The notes under the pieces were generated by a model, which saw only the letters and a program-made list of their open reading frames with translations, did not search any database and was not told the DNA's origin. Source: Acidithiobacillus ferruginosus (GTDB taxonomy: Bacteria; Pseudomonadota; Gammaproteobacteria; Acidithiobacillales; Acidithiobacillaceae). Taken from it: a stretch of DNA of 16,960 nt. This document shows, in pieces, positions 1 to 7,348 of the stretch (its first letter is position 1; every line of letters starts with the position of its first letter). A program made the translations under genes and the position numbers. Location of the stretch: NCBI RefSeq assembly GCF_018854495.1, contig NZ_JABBDR010000091.1:1-16960 (forward strand), in the 5' to 3' direction.

Positions 1-1
1 G

Positions 2-1174
2 GGTGTTTTAGCTTTGTTCATCATGACTCCATTCTCTTGGAAAAAGGAGCCTCCTCAAAATCCGGGGCGGTTCAGTATGGGTATGCCTTATATACCGGTG
101 TACGCCTCCGGTCCGAGCGCGCAAAAAGCATCCGGACTCAGCATCGATCCGCGCCTCGCGCAAAATCTGGGAGTGCGCCTCGTGGATGTCCAGCACCGTC
201 AGATGGGCCACGCGATTCACACCGTGGGTACCGTGGCAGTGGACGAGAATCGCGTCTATTCCGTCACTCCACGTTTCTCCGGGTGGGTGACACACTTGAA
301 TGTCCGCGCCGTAGGCGACCCCGTGCAGCGCGGCCAGGTGCTCGCCGAACTGTATTCTCCCGAGCTGTATGGTGCTCAACAGGAATATCTCATTGCCCGC
401 CGCCAGGGTGGAGCGACGGAAGACCCGGCACTGCTGGCAGCAGCCAGGGCTAAATTGAGATTGTTGGGCATGCCCGAAGACGAAATCGCTGCACTCGCTC
501 GGCGCGGCACGGCGGAGCGGAACGTGCCGCTCCTGGCGCCCGCTTCCGGGGTGGTCGAGACCCTCAATGTGCGCCAGGGTGGTTATATCTCGCCGCAGAC
601 TAATGTCTATGAAATCGCCAATCTCGACCGGATATGGGTCAATGTGGCGCTCTACTCCTACCAGTTGCCTTGGGTGAAGACCGGCAATCCCGTACGCCTG
701 CACCTGGCAGCCTATCCCGGCAGGGTCTGGGCGGGACGCCTGAATTTCCTCTACCCGACCCTCGATCCCAAAAGCCGGACGGTGACGGCCCGGCTGAGCT
801 TTTCCAATCCCGGCGGGAACCTGCGCCCCGGCATGTACGCCGACGCCACCATTGTGGCCAGACCCGAGGAGGCTCTGGCCGTACCCAGCAGTGCCGTATT
901 ACATACCGCCCAGGGGGATTATGTGATGCTGGGTGAGAATGGTGGACATTTTCTGCCGGTCCAGGTTGCTCTGGGGCCAGAGGCTGACGGCTGGGTGGCC
1001 ATCAACAAGGGACTCAAGACGGGGGATCGGGTGGTGGAGAGCGCGCAATTCCTGCTCTATTCCGAGTCTCAGTTCCAGTCCGTCAAGGCCCGCATGCTGG
1101 GGGGCAGCACGATACCCACTAAGAGTGCCATGACCGGAATGAATATGGGTCAGGGAGGGAAGGCTCATGATTAA
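2..1174 (+). CDS. cusB: Efflux RND periplasmic adaptor subunit, CusB/HlyD family (5' end outside window)
   Basis: This is the membrane-fusion (adaptor) subunit of a heavy-metal RND exporter; it links the inner-membrane pump to an outer-membrane channel and can hand metal to the pump. The frame is open to the window edge, so the true start and signal peptide lie upstream; the first in-window start-like codon is a TTG at 14. The opening stretch ending in SMGMPYIPVYA matches the short metal-binding segment that precedes many CusB adaptors, but the usual cysteines are replaced. After it come a barrel-sandwich/lipoyl half (APASGVVETLNVRQGGYI), an alpha-hairpin region (YSPELYGAQQEYL) and beta-barrel and membrane-proximal parts (NLDRIWVNVALYSYQLPWV; NLRPGMYADATI). 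The C-terminus is Met/His rich (MTGMNMGQ, then KAHD), plausible for Cu(I)/Ag(I). It overlaps the pump gene by 8 bases, so the two are co-translated. The family assignment is firm; the metal is inferred. Confidence 0.9.
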   Translation, partial: GVLALFIMTPFSWKKEPPQNPGRFSMGMPYIPVYASGPSAQKASGLSIDPRLAQNLGVRLVDVQHRQMGHAIHTVGTVAVDENRVYSVTPRFSGWVTHLNVRAVGDPVQRGQVLAELYSPELYGAQQEYLIARRQGGATEDPALLAAARAKLRLLGMPEDEIAALARRGTAERNVPLLAPASGVVETLNVRQGGYISPQTNVYEIANLDRIWVNVALYSYQLPWVKTGNPVRLHLAAYPGRVWAGRLNFLYPTLDPKSRTVTARLSFSNPGGNLRPGMYADATIVARPEEALAVPSSAVLHTAQGDYVMLGENGGHFLPVQVALGPEADGWVAINKGLKTGDRVVESAQFLLYSESQFQSVKARMLGGSTIPTKSAMTGMNMGQGGKAHD

Positions 1175-4100
1175 AGCGATTATGCGCTGGTGCATGGCCA
1201 ACTACCTGCTGGTCGTGATCGCCGTTCTGGTGTTGATCGCCGGCGGTACGCTGGCAGTGATGAATATCCCTTTGGAGGCCCTCCCCGACATCTCGCCCAC
1301 CCAGGTCATCGTCAAGACTTCCTATCCGGGTCAGGCCCCGCAGATCGTTCAGGATCAAGTGACCTATCCCCTGGAGACCACCCTGCAGGAGGTGCCCGGT
1401 GCCCAGGCCGTGCGCGGCTACTCCATGTTCGGGGACTCCTATGTCTACGTCCTCTTCAAAGGAGGCACCAGCATCTATCAAGCCCGCAATCTGGTACTCC
1501 AATATCTGAGCCAGGTACAGTCCAAGCTGCCGCCGGGGATCACGCCGGCCCTGGGTCCGAACAGTTCGGGGGTGGACTGGATCTTCGAGTACGCCCTCAG
1601 CGATCCCGGCGGGGGGTTGAATCTCGCCCAACTCACCACTCTGCAGAACTGGTTTCTCAAATACGAACTGCAGGGCATCCCCGGCGTCGCGGAGGTGGCC
1701 ACGGTGGGGGGGATGGTGCAGGAGTACCAGGTGGTCGTGAATCCACAAAAACTTCTCGCCTACAACCTGACCATGCCGGAAGTAGAGGCTGCCATCCGTG
1801 CCGCCAATGGGGAGACCAGCGGCTCGGTGGTGGACATGGGAGAGGCGAGCTATATCGTCCGCACGTCTGGTTATATTCGCTCCCTGAAAGACCTGGAGGA
1901 TGCTTCGCTGGGGGTGCGCGACGGCGTGCCCATTACGCTGCGTCAGGTCGCCCGGGTACAGTTGGGGCCACAGTTGCCCAATGGCATCGCCGATCTCAAC
2001 GGCCAGGGCCAGGTAGTGGGCGGAATCGTGATGATGAACCAGGGCGGCAACGCCTATGCCCTCATCCATCAGATCGAGCGCAAGCTGAAAGACATCCAGC
2101 CCTCCCTGCCCAAGGGCGTACAGGTCGTCACCACCTATAGCCAGGCCCCGCTCATCCAGCGCAGCATTCATACCCTGACCGGCAAGCTGCTGGAAGAATC
2201 CCTGGCGGTGGCGCTCATTTCCCTGCTCTTCCTGCTGCGCGCGCGTTCGGCGCTGGTGGCCCTCGTTGCCCTGCCGCTGGGGATACTGGCGGCCCTCCTC
2301 ATCATGTGGGCCATGGGCATCCCTGCCAACATCATGTCCCTGGGCGGTATCGCCATCGCCATCGGCGTGATGATGGATGCCCCCGTGGTCATGATCGAAA
2401 ACATGCATAAGCACCTGGAGCAAACCCCTGGCATCGATCCCTGGGCGGCGGCAATCGCTGCGGCGACAGAGGTTGGGCCGGCGCTGTTTTTCTCGCTGAT
2501 CATCATCGCCGTTTCCTTTCTGCCGGTCTTCGCCCTGGGCGGTGAGGAGGGCAAGCTCTTCGCGCCCCTCGCCTTCACCAAGACATTTTCCGTGGCGGCC
2601 GCCGCCATGGTCTCCATAACCGTAGTGCCCATTCTCATGGCATGGTTCATCCGCGGTCGCATCCTCCCCGAAAACAGGAACCCGCTGAACAGGCTCTCCA
2701 CTTTTATCTACCGGCCAGTGATCCATACCGTTTTGCGCGCACCCTGGGCCGTTTTGATCATCGCCCTGCTGTTCACCGCCACCCTCTATTACCCCTGGAA
2801 TCGTCTAGGTTCGCAGTTTATGCCGCCGCTGAATGAAGGATCGCTGCTTTACATGCCCATATTCCAGGACCCCGCCATCTCCATCGGCGAGGCCGCCATG
2901 ATCTTGCAGCAAACGGACCGTATCCTGATGACTTTTCCCGAGGTGAAAACGGTCTTTGGTCAGGCGGGAAGAGCCCAGACGGCGACGGATCAGGCACCAC
3001 TGTCCATGTTCGACACGACCGTCACCCTCAAGGAGCCGGATCAGTGGCCCGTCGGGATGACGATGCACAAACTGCAAAATAAAATGAACGAGGCGTTACG
3101 CATTCCGGGTCTGTCCAACATCTGGACGCAACCCATCAAGAATCGGGTAGACATGGTCACCACTGGGCTGACCACGCCCCTCGGCGTCAAGGTGGCCGGC
3201 CAGAACATCAATACTCTGAACCGCGTGGGGCAAGAAATTCAAGCGGTTTTGCAGAAAGTGCCTGGCACACAAAGCGCCTATGCGGCACGAATCACGGGTG
3301 GCCGGTACATCGTCGTTCATACAGACCGCGTCGCAGCCGCCCGCTATGGTCTGTCGGTGGCGGATGTCAACAATTTCGTGGAGACGGCTATCGGCGGCGA
3401 GGTTCTGACCACCGCGATACAAGGGCTGGAACGCTTCCCGGTGAATCTGCGTTACCCTCGGGCACTGCGGCAGTCCTTGGCAGCACTGATGGAAAGCCGG
3501 GTCGCCACACCCAGCGGTGCCCAGATCCCTCTCGCCGAGGTCGCCGATCTGCGTATCGAGGGTGGAGCCTCCATGCTCACCAGTGACAACAGTCGGCTGA
3601 ACAACTGGATCTACATCGACCTGAAGCCAGGCACCAACATCGGTACCTATGTACCCCGCGCCAAGGCCGCGATTGCGAAGGATATTCATCTCCCGGATGC
3701 GTACACTCTCTCCTGGGTAGGCCAGTATCAGGTCATGGAGCGAGCCGCCAAGCGTCTGGAGTTGGTCATTCCCGCCGTCGTCCTGGTCATCGCCTTGCTT
3801 CTGTACTTCAACTTCAAGAACTGGGTGGAAGTGGCGATCATCCTGCTTACCCTGCCCTTGTCGCTGGTCGGTGGTTTCTGGCTCATCTACTGGCTGAACT
3901 ACAAGTTATCGGTGGCGGTGGCAGTGGGTTTTATCGCCTTGGCGGGGGTGGCGGTGGAATTCGGAGTGGTAATGCTGCTTTACCTGGATCAGGCCCTCCT
4001 CCGGCGGCAGGCACATGGCACTCTGCAGACCTGGCACGACCTTCGGCTTGCCGTCATTGAGGGAACCATGCTGCGCCTGCGGCCGCTGGCCATGACCTTC

Positions 4101-4277
4101 AACCTGGTAGTGGGCGGTCTCTTACCCATCATGTTCAGCCATGGCGCCGGCGCCGATGTGATGAAGCGCATTGCCGCCCCCATGGTGGGTGGAATGTTCA
4201 GCGCCGCATGGCTTGCGCTACTGGTGATTCCTGCCCTTTATGCGCTGTGGCAGAAACGGCGATTGGGCTTGCACTGA
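1167..4277 (+). CDS. cusA: Heavy-metal efflux RND permease, CusA/CzcA family
   Basis: This inner-membrane proton-driven pump of 1036 residues has the full length expected for CusA. Family landmarks are the N-terminal helix followed by the LPDISPTQVIVKTSYPGQAP stretch, and the fourth-helix motif with D404 in GVMMDAPVVMIEN (the proton-relay Asp, D405 in E. coli CusA). Three methionines, M563 (LLYMP), M614 (PLSMFDTT) and M663 (NRVDMVTTG), sit where E. coli CusA has its M573/M623/M672 metal-binding cluster, which favours monovalent Cu(I)/Ag(I) over Zn/Co/Cd. The pattern is two blocks of helices, each following a large periplasmic domain (residues about 35-335 and 560-860). The ATG at 1167 lies 3 bases after a strong GGGAGGGAAGG ribosome site and inside the end of the adaptor gene. 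No outer-membrane CusC-like gene follows; it may lie upstream of the window. Metal specificity is inferred from the methionines only. Confidence 0.95.
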   Translation: MIKAIMRWCMANYLLVVIAVLVLIAGGTLAVMNIPLEALPDISPTQVIVKTSYPGQAPQIVQDQVTYPLETTLQEVPGAQAVRGYSMFGDSYVYVLFKGGTSIYQARNLVLQYLSQVQSKLPPGITPALGPNSSGVDWIFEYALSDPGGGLNLAQLTTLQNWFLKYELQGIPGVAEVATVGGMVQEYQVVVNPQKLLAYNLTMPEVEAAIRAANGETSGSVVDMGEASYIVRTSGYIRSLKDLEDASLGVRDGVPITLRQVARVQLGPQLPNGIADLNGQGQVVGGIVMMNQGGNAYALIHQIERKLKDIQPSLPKGVQVVTTYSQAPLIQRSIHTLTGKLLEESLAVALISLLFLLRARSALVALVALPLGILAALLIMWAMGIPANIMSLGGIAIAIGVMMDAPVVMIENMHKHLEQTPGIDPWAAAIAAATEVGPALFFSLIIIAVSFLPVFALGGEEGKLFAPLAFTKTFSVAAAAMVSITVVPILMAWFIRGRILPENRNPLNRLSTFIYRPVIHTVLRAPWAVLIIALLFTATLYYPWNRLGSQFMPPLNEGSLLYMPIFQDPAISIGEAAMILQQTDRILMTFPEVKTVFGQAGRAQTATDQAPLSMFDTTVTLKEPDQWPVGMTMHKLQNKMNEALRIPGLSNIWTQPIKNRVDMVTTGLTTPLGVKVAGQNINTLNRVGQEIQAVLQKVPGTQSAYAARITGGRYIVVHTDRVAAARYGLSVADVNNFVETAIGGEVLTTAIQGLERFPVNLRYPRALRQSLAALMESRVATPSGAQIPLAEVADLRIEGGASMLTSDNSRLNNWIYIDLKPGTNIGTYVPRAKAAIAKDIHLPDAYTLSWVGQYQVMERAAKRLELVIPAVVLVIALLLYFNFKNWVEVAIILLTLPLSLVGGFWLIYWLNYKLSVAVAVGFIALAGVAVEFGVVMLLYLDQALLRRQAHGTLQTWHDLRLAVIEGTMLRLRPLAMTFNLVVGGLLPIMFSHGAGADVMKRIAAPMVGGMFSAAWLALLVIPALYALWQKRRLGLH

Positions 4278-4358
4278 GGATAAAGGTAGCTCACCCGCCC
4301 AGAACGCAGAACCCGTTAAACTGCCAATCGGTTACGCGCCAAATGTCAGAATTAACCT

Positions 4359-4388
4359 CTGCCCAAGCCGCTGGGGCTGTGCTATCCT
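4359..4388 (+). promoter_or_regulatory. Possible promoter for tRNA-Leu
   Basis: A TATCCT box at 4383-4388 lies 18 bases after CTGCCC at 4359-4364 and about 53 bases before the mature tRNA. Both boxes are weak matches to the sigma-70 consensus. A perfect 6-bp hairpin (GCTCCC/GGGAGC, 4393-4409) lies between the box and the tRNA and could fold in the precursor leader. The tRNA could instead be read through from the pump operon, since no terminator is evident after 4277. Confidence 0.25.
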
Positions 4389-4441
4389 TTCGGCTCCCGG
4401 ACGGGGAGCAGGCAAATTCTGCTTTCTGTTGCCACGGCCCT

Positions 4442-4526
4442 GCCCAGGTGGCGAAATCGGTAGACGCAAGGGACTTAAAATCCCTCGGCTTATGCCGTGC
4501 CGGTTCGAGTCCGGCCCTGGGCACCA
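4442..4526 (+). tRNA. tRNA-Leu (anticodon UAA)
   Basis: This 85-base class II tRNA has a 7-bp acceptor stem (GCCCAGG/CCTGGGC), the discriminator A at 4523 and an encoded CCA at 4524-4526. The anticodon loop CTTAAAA carries UAA, which reads UUA and, by wobble, UUG leucine codons. The long variable arm CGGCTTATGCCG is the leucine-type hallmark, and the T arm holds GGTTCGAGTCC. It sits alone between the metal-efflux pair and the convergent TSUP gene, whose stop is 29 bases beyond the CCA. No repeat of its 3' end or integrase was seen, so it does not look like a used attachment site here. Confidence 0.97.
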
Positions 4527-4555
4527 TTTATGCGATGGGAATGGCTCTTTCTCTG

Positions 4556-5314
4556 TCAAACCCAAAGCCTGACAGCCATCGCAAGTATGACTATCGCCAT
4601 TATTACCTTGACCCACAGTTTTCCGCGGCGACCCATGGTAAGCCTCGTAGCCACTCTCGCGCCAATCATACCACCCATGCCGATGACGATGCCCGCACCC
4701 CAGTGAACCTGCCCCATCCAGGCAAAGATAACGAGAGTCGGCAAGGTGTACAATGCGATAATTAGGGTTTTATAAGCAGCTACCTGTGCGAGATCCCTGG
4801 TGAGAAAATGGCGCAGTGCGAAGATAAAGAGAAAACCGATACCGAGCTGCATAAAGCCGCCGTAAAACCCTAGAGCGAGCAGCGTGGGGTAAAGCCAGGG
4901 CGACGCATCGCCATCTGGACGTGTGGGTTCTCCGGTAACCATTTTTGGAAAAAACATTGTAGCAGTGCTAACTGCCAGTACAATCACCAATATACGCTGA
5001 AACCAGAGATTGCCGATATGGATACCTGCAATGGCGCCCAGTATGGCGCCGGGCAGCGTCCACAGCGCCAGCTTTATTCCCATTTTCAGATCCACCAGGT
5101 TATGGTGGTAAAAGGTGTGTGCAGCGGTGAGGTTTTCCAAAAGGATGCCGATACGGTTGGTGCCGTTTGCGGCGATTGGATCAAGGCCCACGAAAATGAG
5201 TGCAGGCAGGGTCAGCATGGACCCCGCACCCGCCAGAACATTGATAAACCCGGCCCCTATACCGGCAAGGAACAGACTAGGAAGGACCCACCATGCTGTG
5301 CTAAGTGATAGCAT
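4556..5314 (-). CDS. Sulfite exporter TauE/SafE (TSUP) family membrane protein
   Basis: A 252-residue polytopic inner-membrane protein of the TSUP family (often annotated sulfite or sulfonate exporter). It shows the duplicated glycine-rich helices typical of the family: residues 20-40 with GFINVLAGAGSMLTLPALI, followed by ANGTNRIG (49-56), and in the second half GFYGGFMQLGIGFLFIFAL (149-167). About eight hydrophobic segments are visible. Substrates in this family are rarely proven; sulfite, thiosulfate or another organic or sulfur anion is possible, and a sulfur-oxidising lifestyle would make a sulfur anion plausible, but nothing here decides it. It lies 139 bases downstream of the DsbG-like gene on the same strand. 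The chosen ATG at 5314 has no good ribosome site at normal distance (AGGG is about 16 bases away), and a near-consensus -10 box ends only 5 bases before it, so the start may be leaderless or wrong. Confidence 0.88.
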   Translation of the reverse strand: MLSLSTAWWVLPSLFLAGIGAGFINVLAGAGSMLTLPALIFVGLDPIAANGTNRIGILLENLTAAHTFYHHNLVDLKMGIKLALWTLPGAILGAIAGIHIGNLWFQRILVIVLAVSTATMFFPKMVTGEPTRPDGDASPWLYPTLLALGFYGGFMQLGIGFLFIFALRHFLTRDLAQVAAYKTLIIALYTLPTLVIFAWMGQVHWGAGIVIGMGGMIGARVATRLTMGRRGKLWVKVIMAIVILAMAVRLWV

Positions 5315-5319
5315 CGTGC

Positions 5320-5343
5320 GTTATATCAACCCTGGTTAAAATG
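5320..5343 (-). promoter_or_regulatory. Possible -10 box giving a leaderless TSUP transcript
   Basis: On the minus strand TATAAC (5325-5320, five of six consensus bases) is followed by only five bases before the ATG at 5314. A weak TTACGC-like -35 box (about 5349-5344) sits 18 bases upstream. If used, transcription would begin at or next to the start codon. The match could be chance. Confidence 0.25.
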
Positions 5344-5453
5344 GCGTAAGAAATTCCGCCAAATTCCAAAGTCCACCATACGGACGTCGATACGCACGGG
5401 CTCACTGCATTTGATCTGGAGACGGCAGCCTGGTGGCAGCATTTTTGTTCAGG

Positions 5454-6131
5454 TCATTGCATTTGCGGTAGCATTTCCGTGAGCTTCTTCTCGCTTATCA
5501 ATCCCGTTATCAGACCAAGCTTGCCTTTCTTGGGCAGATAGATGATATCCGGGAGATCGTCGATGCCTACTTCCTGCAAGAACACATTGTTTCCTTCAAT
5601 CTTTTTGATCGCCTCGATGGTTTTTGGTGACGCCTTGCCGATTGCGTCCGTAGCACGTACGAGGTTGGCTGGCTTGCCTGTTTTCATGCCCTTATCAATG
5701 GCATCTTCGGCCTTTTGCAAGGCCGCTGCAGGGTTATCGGCCTGCAATATGGCGGCCGCCTCCGGCATGCTGCTGGGCTTTATTATAGCGACAGGAACAT
5801 AGCGGACGGTCAATTTTCCTTCTCGAATGAGACGGGCTTCGACCACATATAAAAGATGACAGAATGGGCAATTTGTATCCGTAAAATCGTAAACGACAGG
5901 CCCCCGGTGACCCTCCTGGATATAGGTAAGTTTTTTCCCCATCAGTTGCCAGAGATCGCTCGGAGTCATTTTAGAGGATGCGGCAGTCATGCTGGACGCT
6001 GCAGCAGCGGTCGCCGCGCTTCCTGTGGTTGTTGACGCAGGAGGCGTTTTTTTCGCACAAGCCGAAATAGACGATACCAACCACGCTGCCAATAATGCAC
6101 GAGCCATGATCACCAGTGACTTTTTTAACAT
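5454..6131 (-). CDS. DsbG/DsbC-like thiol:disulfide interchange lipoprotein
   Basis: A 225-residue envelope protein with a thioredoxin fold. Residues 1-25 form a lipoprotein signal ending in the lipobox ISAC (Cys25 would be lipidated). A Ser/Ala/Thr-rich linker (about 33-55) follows, then the catalytic domain with the redox pair C88-P-F-C91 in DTNCPFCHLLY and a probable cis-proline P194 in DDLPDIIYLP. CPFC resembles the CPYC of DsbG and DsbC, which rearrange or reduce disulfides in exported proteins; the N-terminal dimerisation domain of those enzymes is mostly absent, so it may act as a monomeric, membrane-tethered oxidoreductase. The ATG at 6131 is preceded by AGG in TTAGGCAGAAACTA, which overlaps the stop of an 18-codon frame just upstream. 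The TSUP gene lies downstream. The fold and motif are clear; the exact role and partners are inferred. Confidence 0.82.
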   Translation of the reverse strand: MLKKSLVIMARALLAAWLVSSISACAKKTPPASTTTGSAATAAAASSMTAASSKMTPSDLWQLMGKKLTYIQEGHRGPVVYDFTDTNCPFCHLLYVVEARLIREGKLTVRYVPVAIIKPSSMPEAAAILQADNPAAALQKAEDAIDKGMKTGKPANLVRATDAIGKASPKTIEAIKKIEGNNVFLQEVGIDDLPDIIYLPKKGKLGLITGLISEKKLTEMLPQMQ

Positions 6132-6141
6132 TAGTTTCTGC

Positions 6142-6198
6142 CTAATTCCAGGTAAGATAAGCGAAATAAATTTGATCTAGCGCCTTTCTGGTGCTCAT
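6142..6198 (-). CDS. Putative 18-residue leader peptide
   Basis: A short frame, MSTRKALDQIYFAYLTWN, starts at an ATG with a strong ribosome site (GGAG, eight bases before the ATG) and stops 10 bases before the ATG of the DsbG-like gene. The TAG stop overlaps the AGG that should serve as that gene's ribosome site (TAGG), an arrangement that favours translational coupling or a leader that controls access to the downstream site. It has no Cys, Met or His run that would point to a specific amino-acid attenuator. The good start and tight spacing are seen; regulation is inferred. It could also be a chance frame beside a real ribosome site. Confidence 0.4.
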   Translation of the reverse strand: MSTRKALDQIYFAYLTWN

Positions 6199-6563
6199 AA
6201 TATTATCTCCAGCACGGCGGTTTTTCGCCTCCTCGGCCCCGATCCCGAAAGGCGGAACGCATCAGCGGCACGATACGGACAGAAATATCCACAATCAGAA
6301 ACGTACGAACGAAGCCCCGACACAACGTTACGGGTCCCGGCATGCGCCAACTGCAATGCTGTAATCTATCATATGAAGCCATATATCGCACTCCTGACGC
6401 TCGGGGAAAGCAGTCCGATGACGGACGCGCTTGCCCGTGTTGCAATCCTGGTCTCCAGGCTTCATCATGATGGCCGGCGTGCTTTTCTCTGTATGACGCA
6501 CCATAAGTTAGGGTCTGTTGCCGTCCCAGGCACCGCCGAACTTACTATCAAGGACTTCACACC
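6199..6563. other. Divergent intergenic region, no supported gene
   Basis: This is the space between two divergently read genes, the leader/DsbG-like unit (minus) and the hemerythrin gene (plus). The longer frames in it (minus 6203-6445, plus from 6373) lack ribosome sites and recognisable protein features. It holds small dyads: ATATG/CATAT near 6371-6384, CCTGG/CCAGG at 6447-6459 and the perfect palindrome CATCATGATG at 6463-6472. Promoters for both flanking genes are expected here. Confidence 0.6.
6440..6468 (+). promoter_or_regulatory. Possible promoter with internal dyad, upstream of the hemerythrin gene
   Basis: TTGCAA (6440-6445) and CATCAT (6463-6468) are separated by 17 bases, each matching four of six consensus bases. 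The spacer holds the inverted repeat CCTGG-tct-CCAGG, and the -10-like box is part of the palindrome CATCATGATG. A regulator site is conceivable. A second weak candidate (TTGCCG with TACTAT) lies closer to the gene. Confidence 0.2.
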
Positions 6564-7328
6564 ATGTCAATTCAACCAGCAATATCGCCCGCACCCACAG
6601 CCTCGGCCCAGAACATTATCGACGTATGCGGCATGCCTTACGCGGTGGCGCAACCGCTGATTTACGCCGCCACGACCCGCCTGGCAATAGGGCAGCAGGT
6701 ACAGGTATTGGCGGACACGGATCCCAGCGCCATGATGCGGGCGGTGGCTTTTCAGTTGCGCGACGCCATCTCCTGGCGTTTTGAAACGGATGGCAAGCTC
6801 TGGCAGATAGACATACGACCCCGCGCCGAAGCGGAAGCCAAAGATGTGGTAGACCTACTGACCTGGGATCACTACCGCCTGGACCGCCAGTTTGCTGACA
6901 TTCTAGCTGCCGCCAACCAAAATCGGATCACAGATGCAGAAACCCTCTTCGGCGATTACTGGATCGGTCTTCGCCGCCACGTCCATCTGGAGAACAATGT
7001 CCTCGGTCCGATATTGGGTGGCGGAGAGATAAAAGGTCCACTTGCGGACATGCTCCTTGAACACGACAGCATCATCATCCAGTCCAAACTGGTGGAAGAG
7101 ACGTTGATGGAAAAGGATTATGGTATGTTGCCCGCTATTTGCGCAGTGCTATCCGGATCCCTGGCTAAACATGAAAACCGCGAAGAAAACACCCTCTTCC
7201 CTATCTGGCAAACCACCGACAATAGCGACCGGGGCCGCGCTGCCGAGTTCCTGGCTCGCTCCAAAGAGGTGTTGGCGGGCGCAGAGGATCAGCAAGTCAA
7301 CGGGATCTTCCCCGGTTGCGACCGGTAA
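6564..7328 (+). CDS. DUF2249 plus hemerythrin HHE domain protein
   Basis: A 254-residue soluble protein with two parts. Residues about 18-85 resemble DUF2249, a TusA-fold domain: it starts DVCGMP and ends in SWRFETDGKLWQIDI; the TusA catalytic cysteine of the CPxP motif is absent (MPYAVAQP). Residues about 95-245 form a hemerythrin-like four-helix bundle, with probable iron ligands H103 (WDHYRLD), H139 and E143 (HVHLE), H167 (LLEHDS), H203 and E207 (HENREE). Such proteins bind a non-haem di-iron centre and are linked to oxygen or nitric-oxide sensing or binding, or to iron-centre repair; which applies here cannot be told. The ATG at 6564 follows AAGGA at nine bases. It converges on pstA with only 20 bases between the stops, and no shared terminator hairpin is evident. 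A functional link to phosphate uptake is not suggested by the sequence. Confidence 0.85.
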   Translation: MSIQPAISPAPTASAQNIIDVCGMPYAVAQPLIYAATTRLAIGQQVQVLADTDPSAMMRAVAFQLRDAISWRFETDGKLWQIDIRPRAEAEAKDVVDLLTWDHYRLDRQFADILAAANQNRITDAETLFGDYWIGLRRHVHLENNVLGPILGGGEIKGPLADMLLEHDSIIIQSKLVEETLMEKDYGMLPAICAVLSGSLAKHENREENTLFPIWQTTDNSDRGRAAEFLARSKEVLAGAEDQQVNGIFPGCDR

Positions 7329-7348
7329 GCGGCAGCACGCCAACCTCC

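Noticed and set aside
1119..2726. A 535-codon open frame antisense to the adaptor end and the pump gene
   Set aside because: It mirrors the codon pattern of the strongly supported cusA gene, has His/Gly/Asp-rich composition typical of antisense shadows and shows no ribosome site or domain.
4502..4530. tRNA-Leu 3' end as a phage or island attachment site
   Set aside because: No second copy of the sequence and no integrase were seen in the window.
4553..4575. CTGTCA/TGACAG inverted repeat at the end of the TSUP gene
   Set aside because: The 6-bp stem has an 11-base loop and no U tract on either strand, so it is not a convincing terminator.
4208..4765. An open frame running from the end of cusA through the tRNA
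   Set aside because: It includes the well-known spurious translation of a leucine tRNA (VAKSVDARDLKSLG) and overlaps the real convergent TSUP gene.
5423..5446. GGCAGCC...GGCAGC followed by five T residues as a plus-strand terminator
   Set aside because: The repeats are direct rather than inverted; only a 3-bp stem can form.
6203..6445. An 80-codon minus-strand frame upstream of the leader-like ORF
   Set aside because: No ribosome site, mixed composition without any recognisable feature, and it occupies the expected promoter region.
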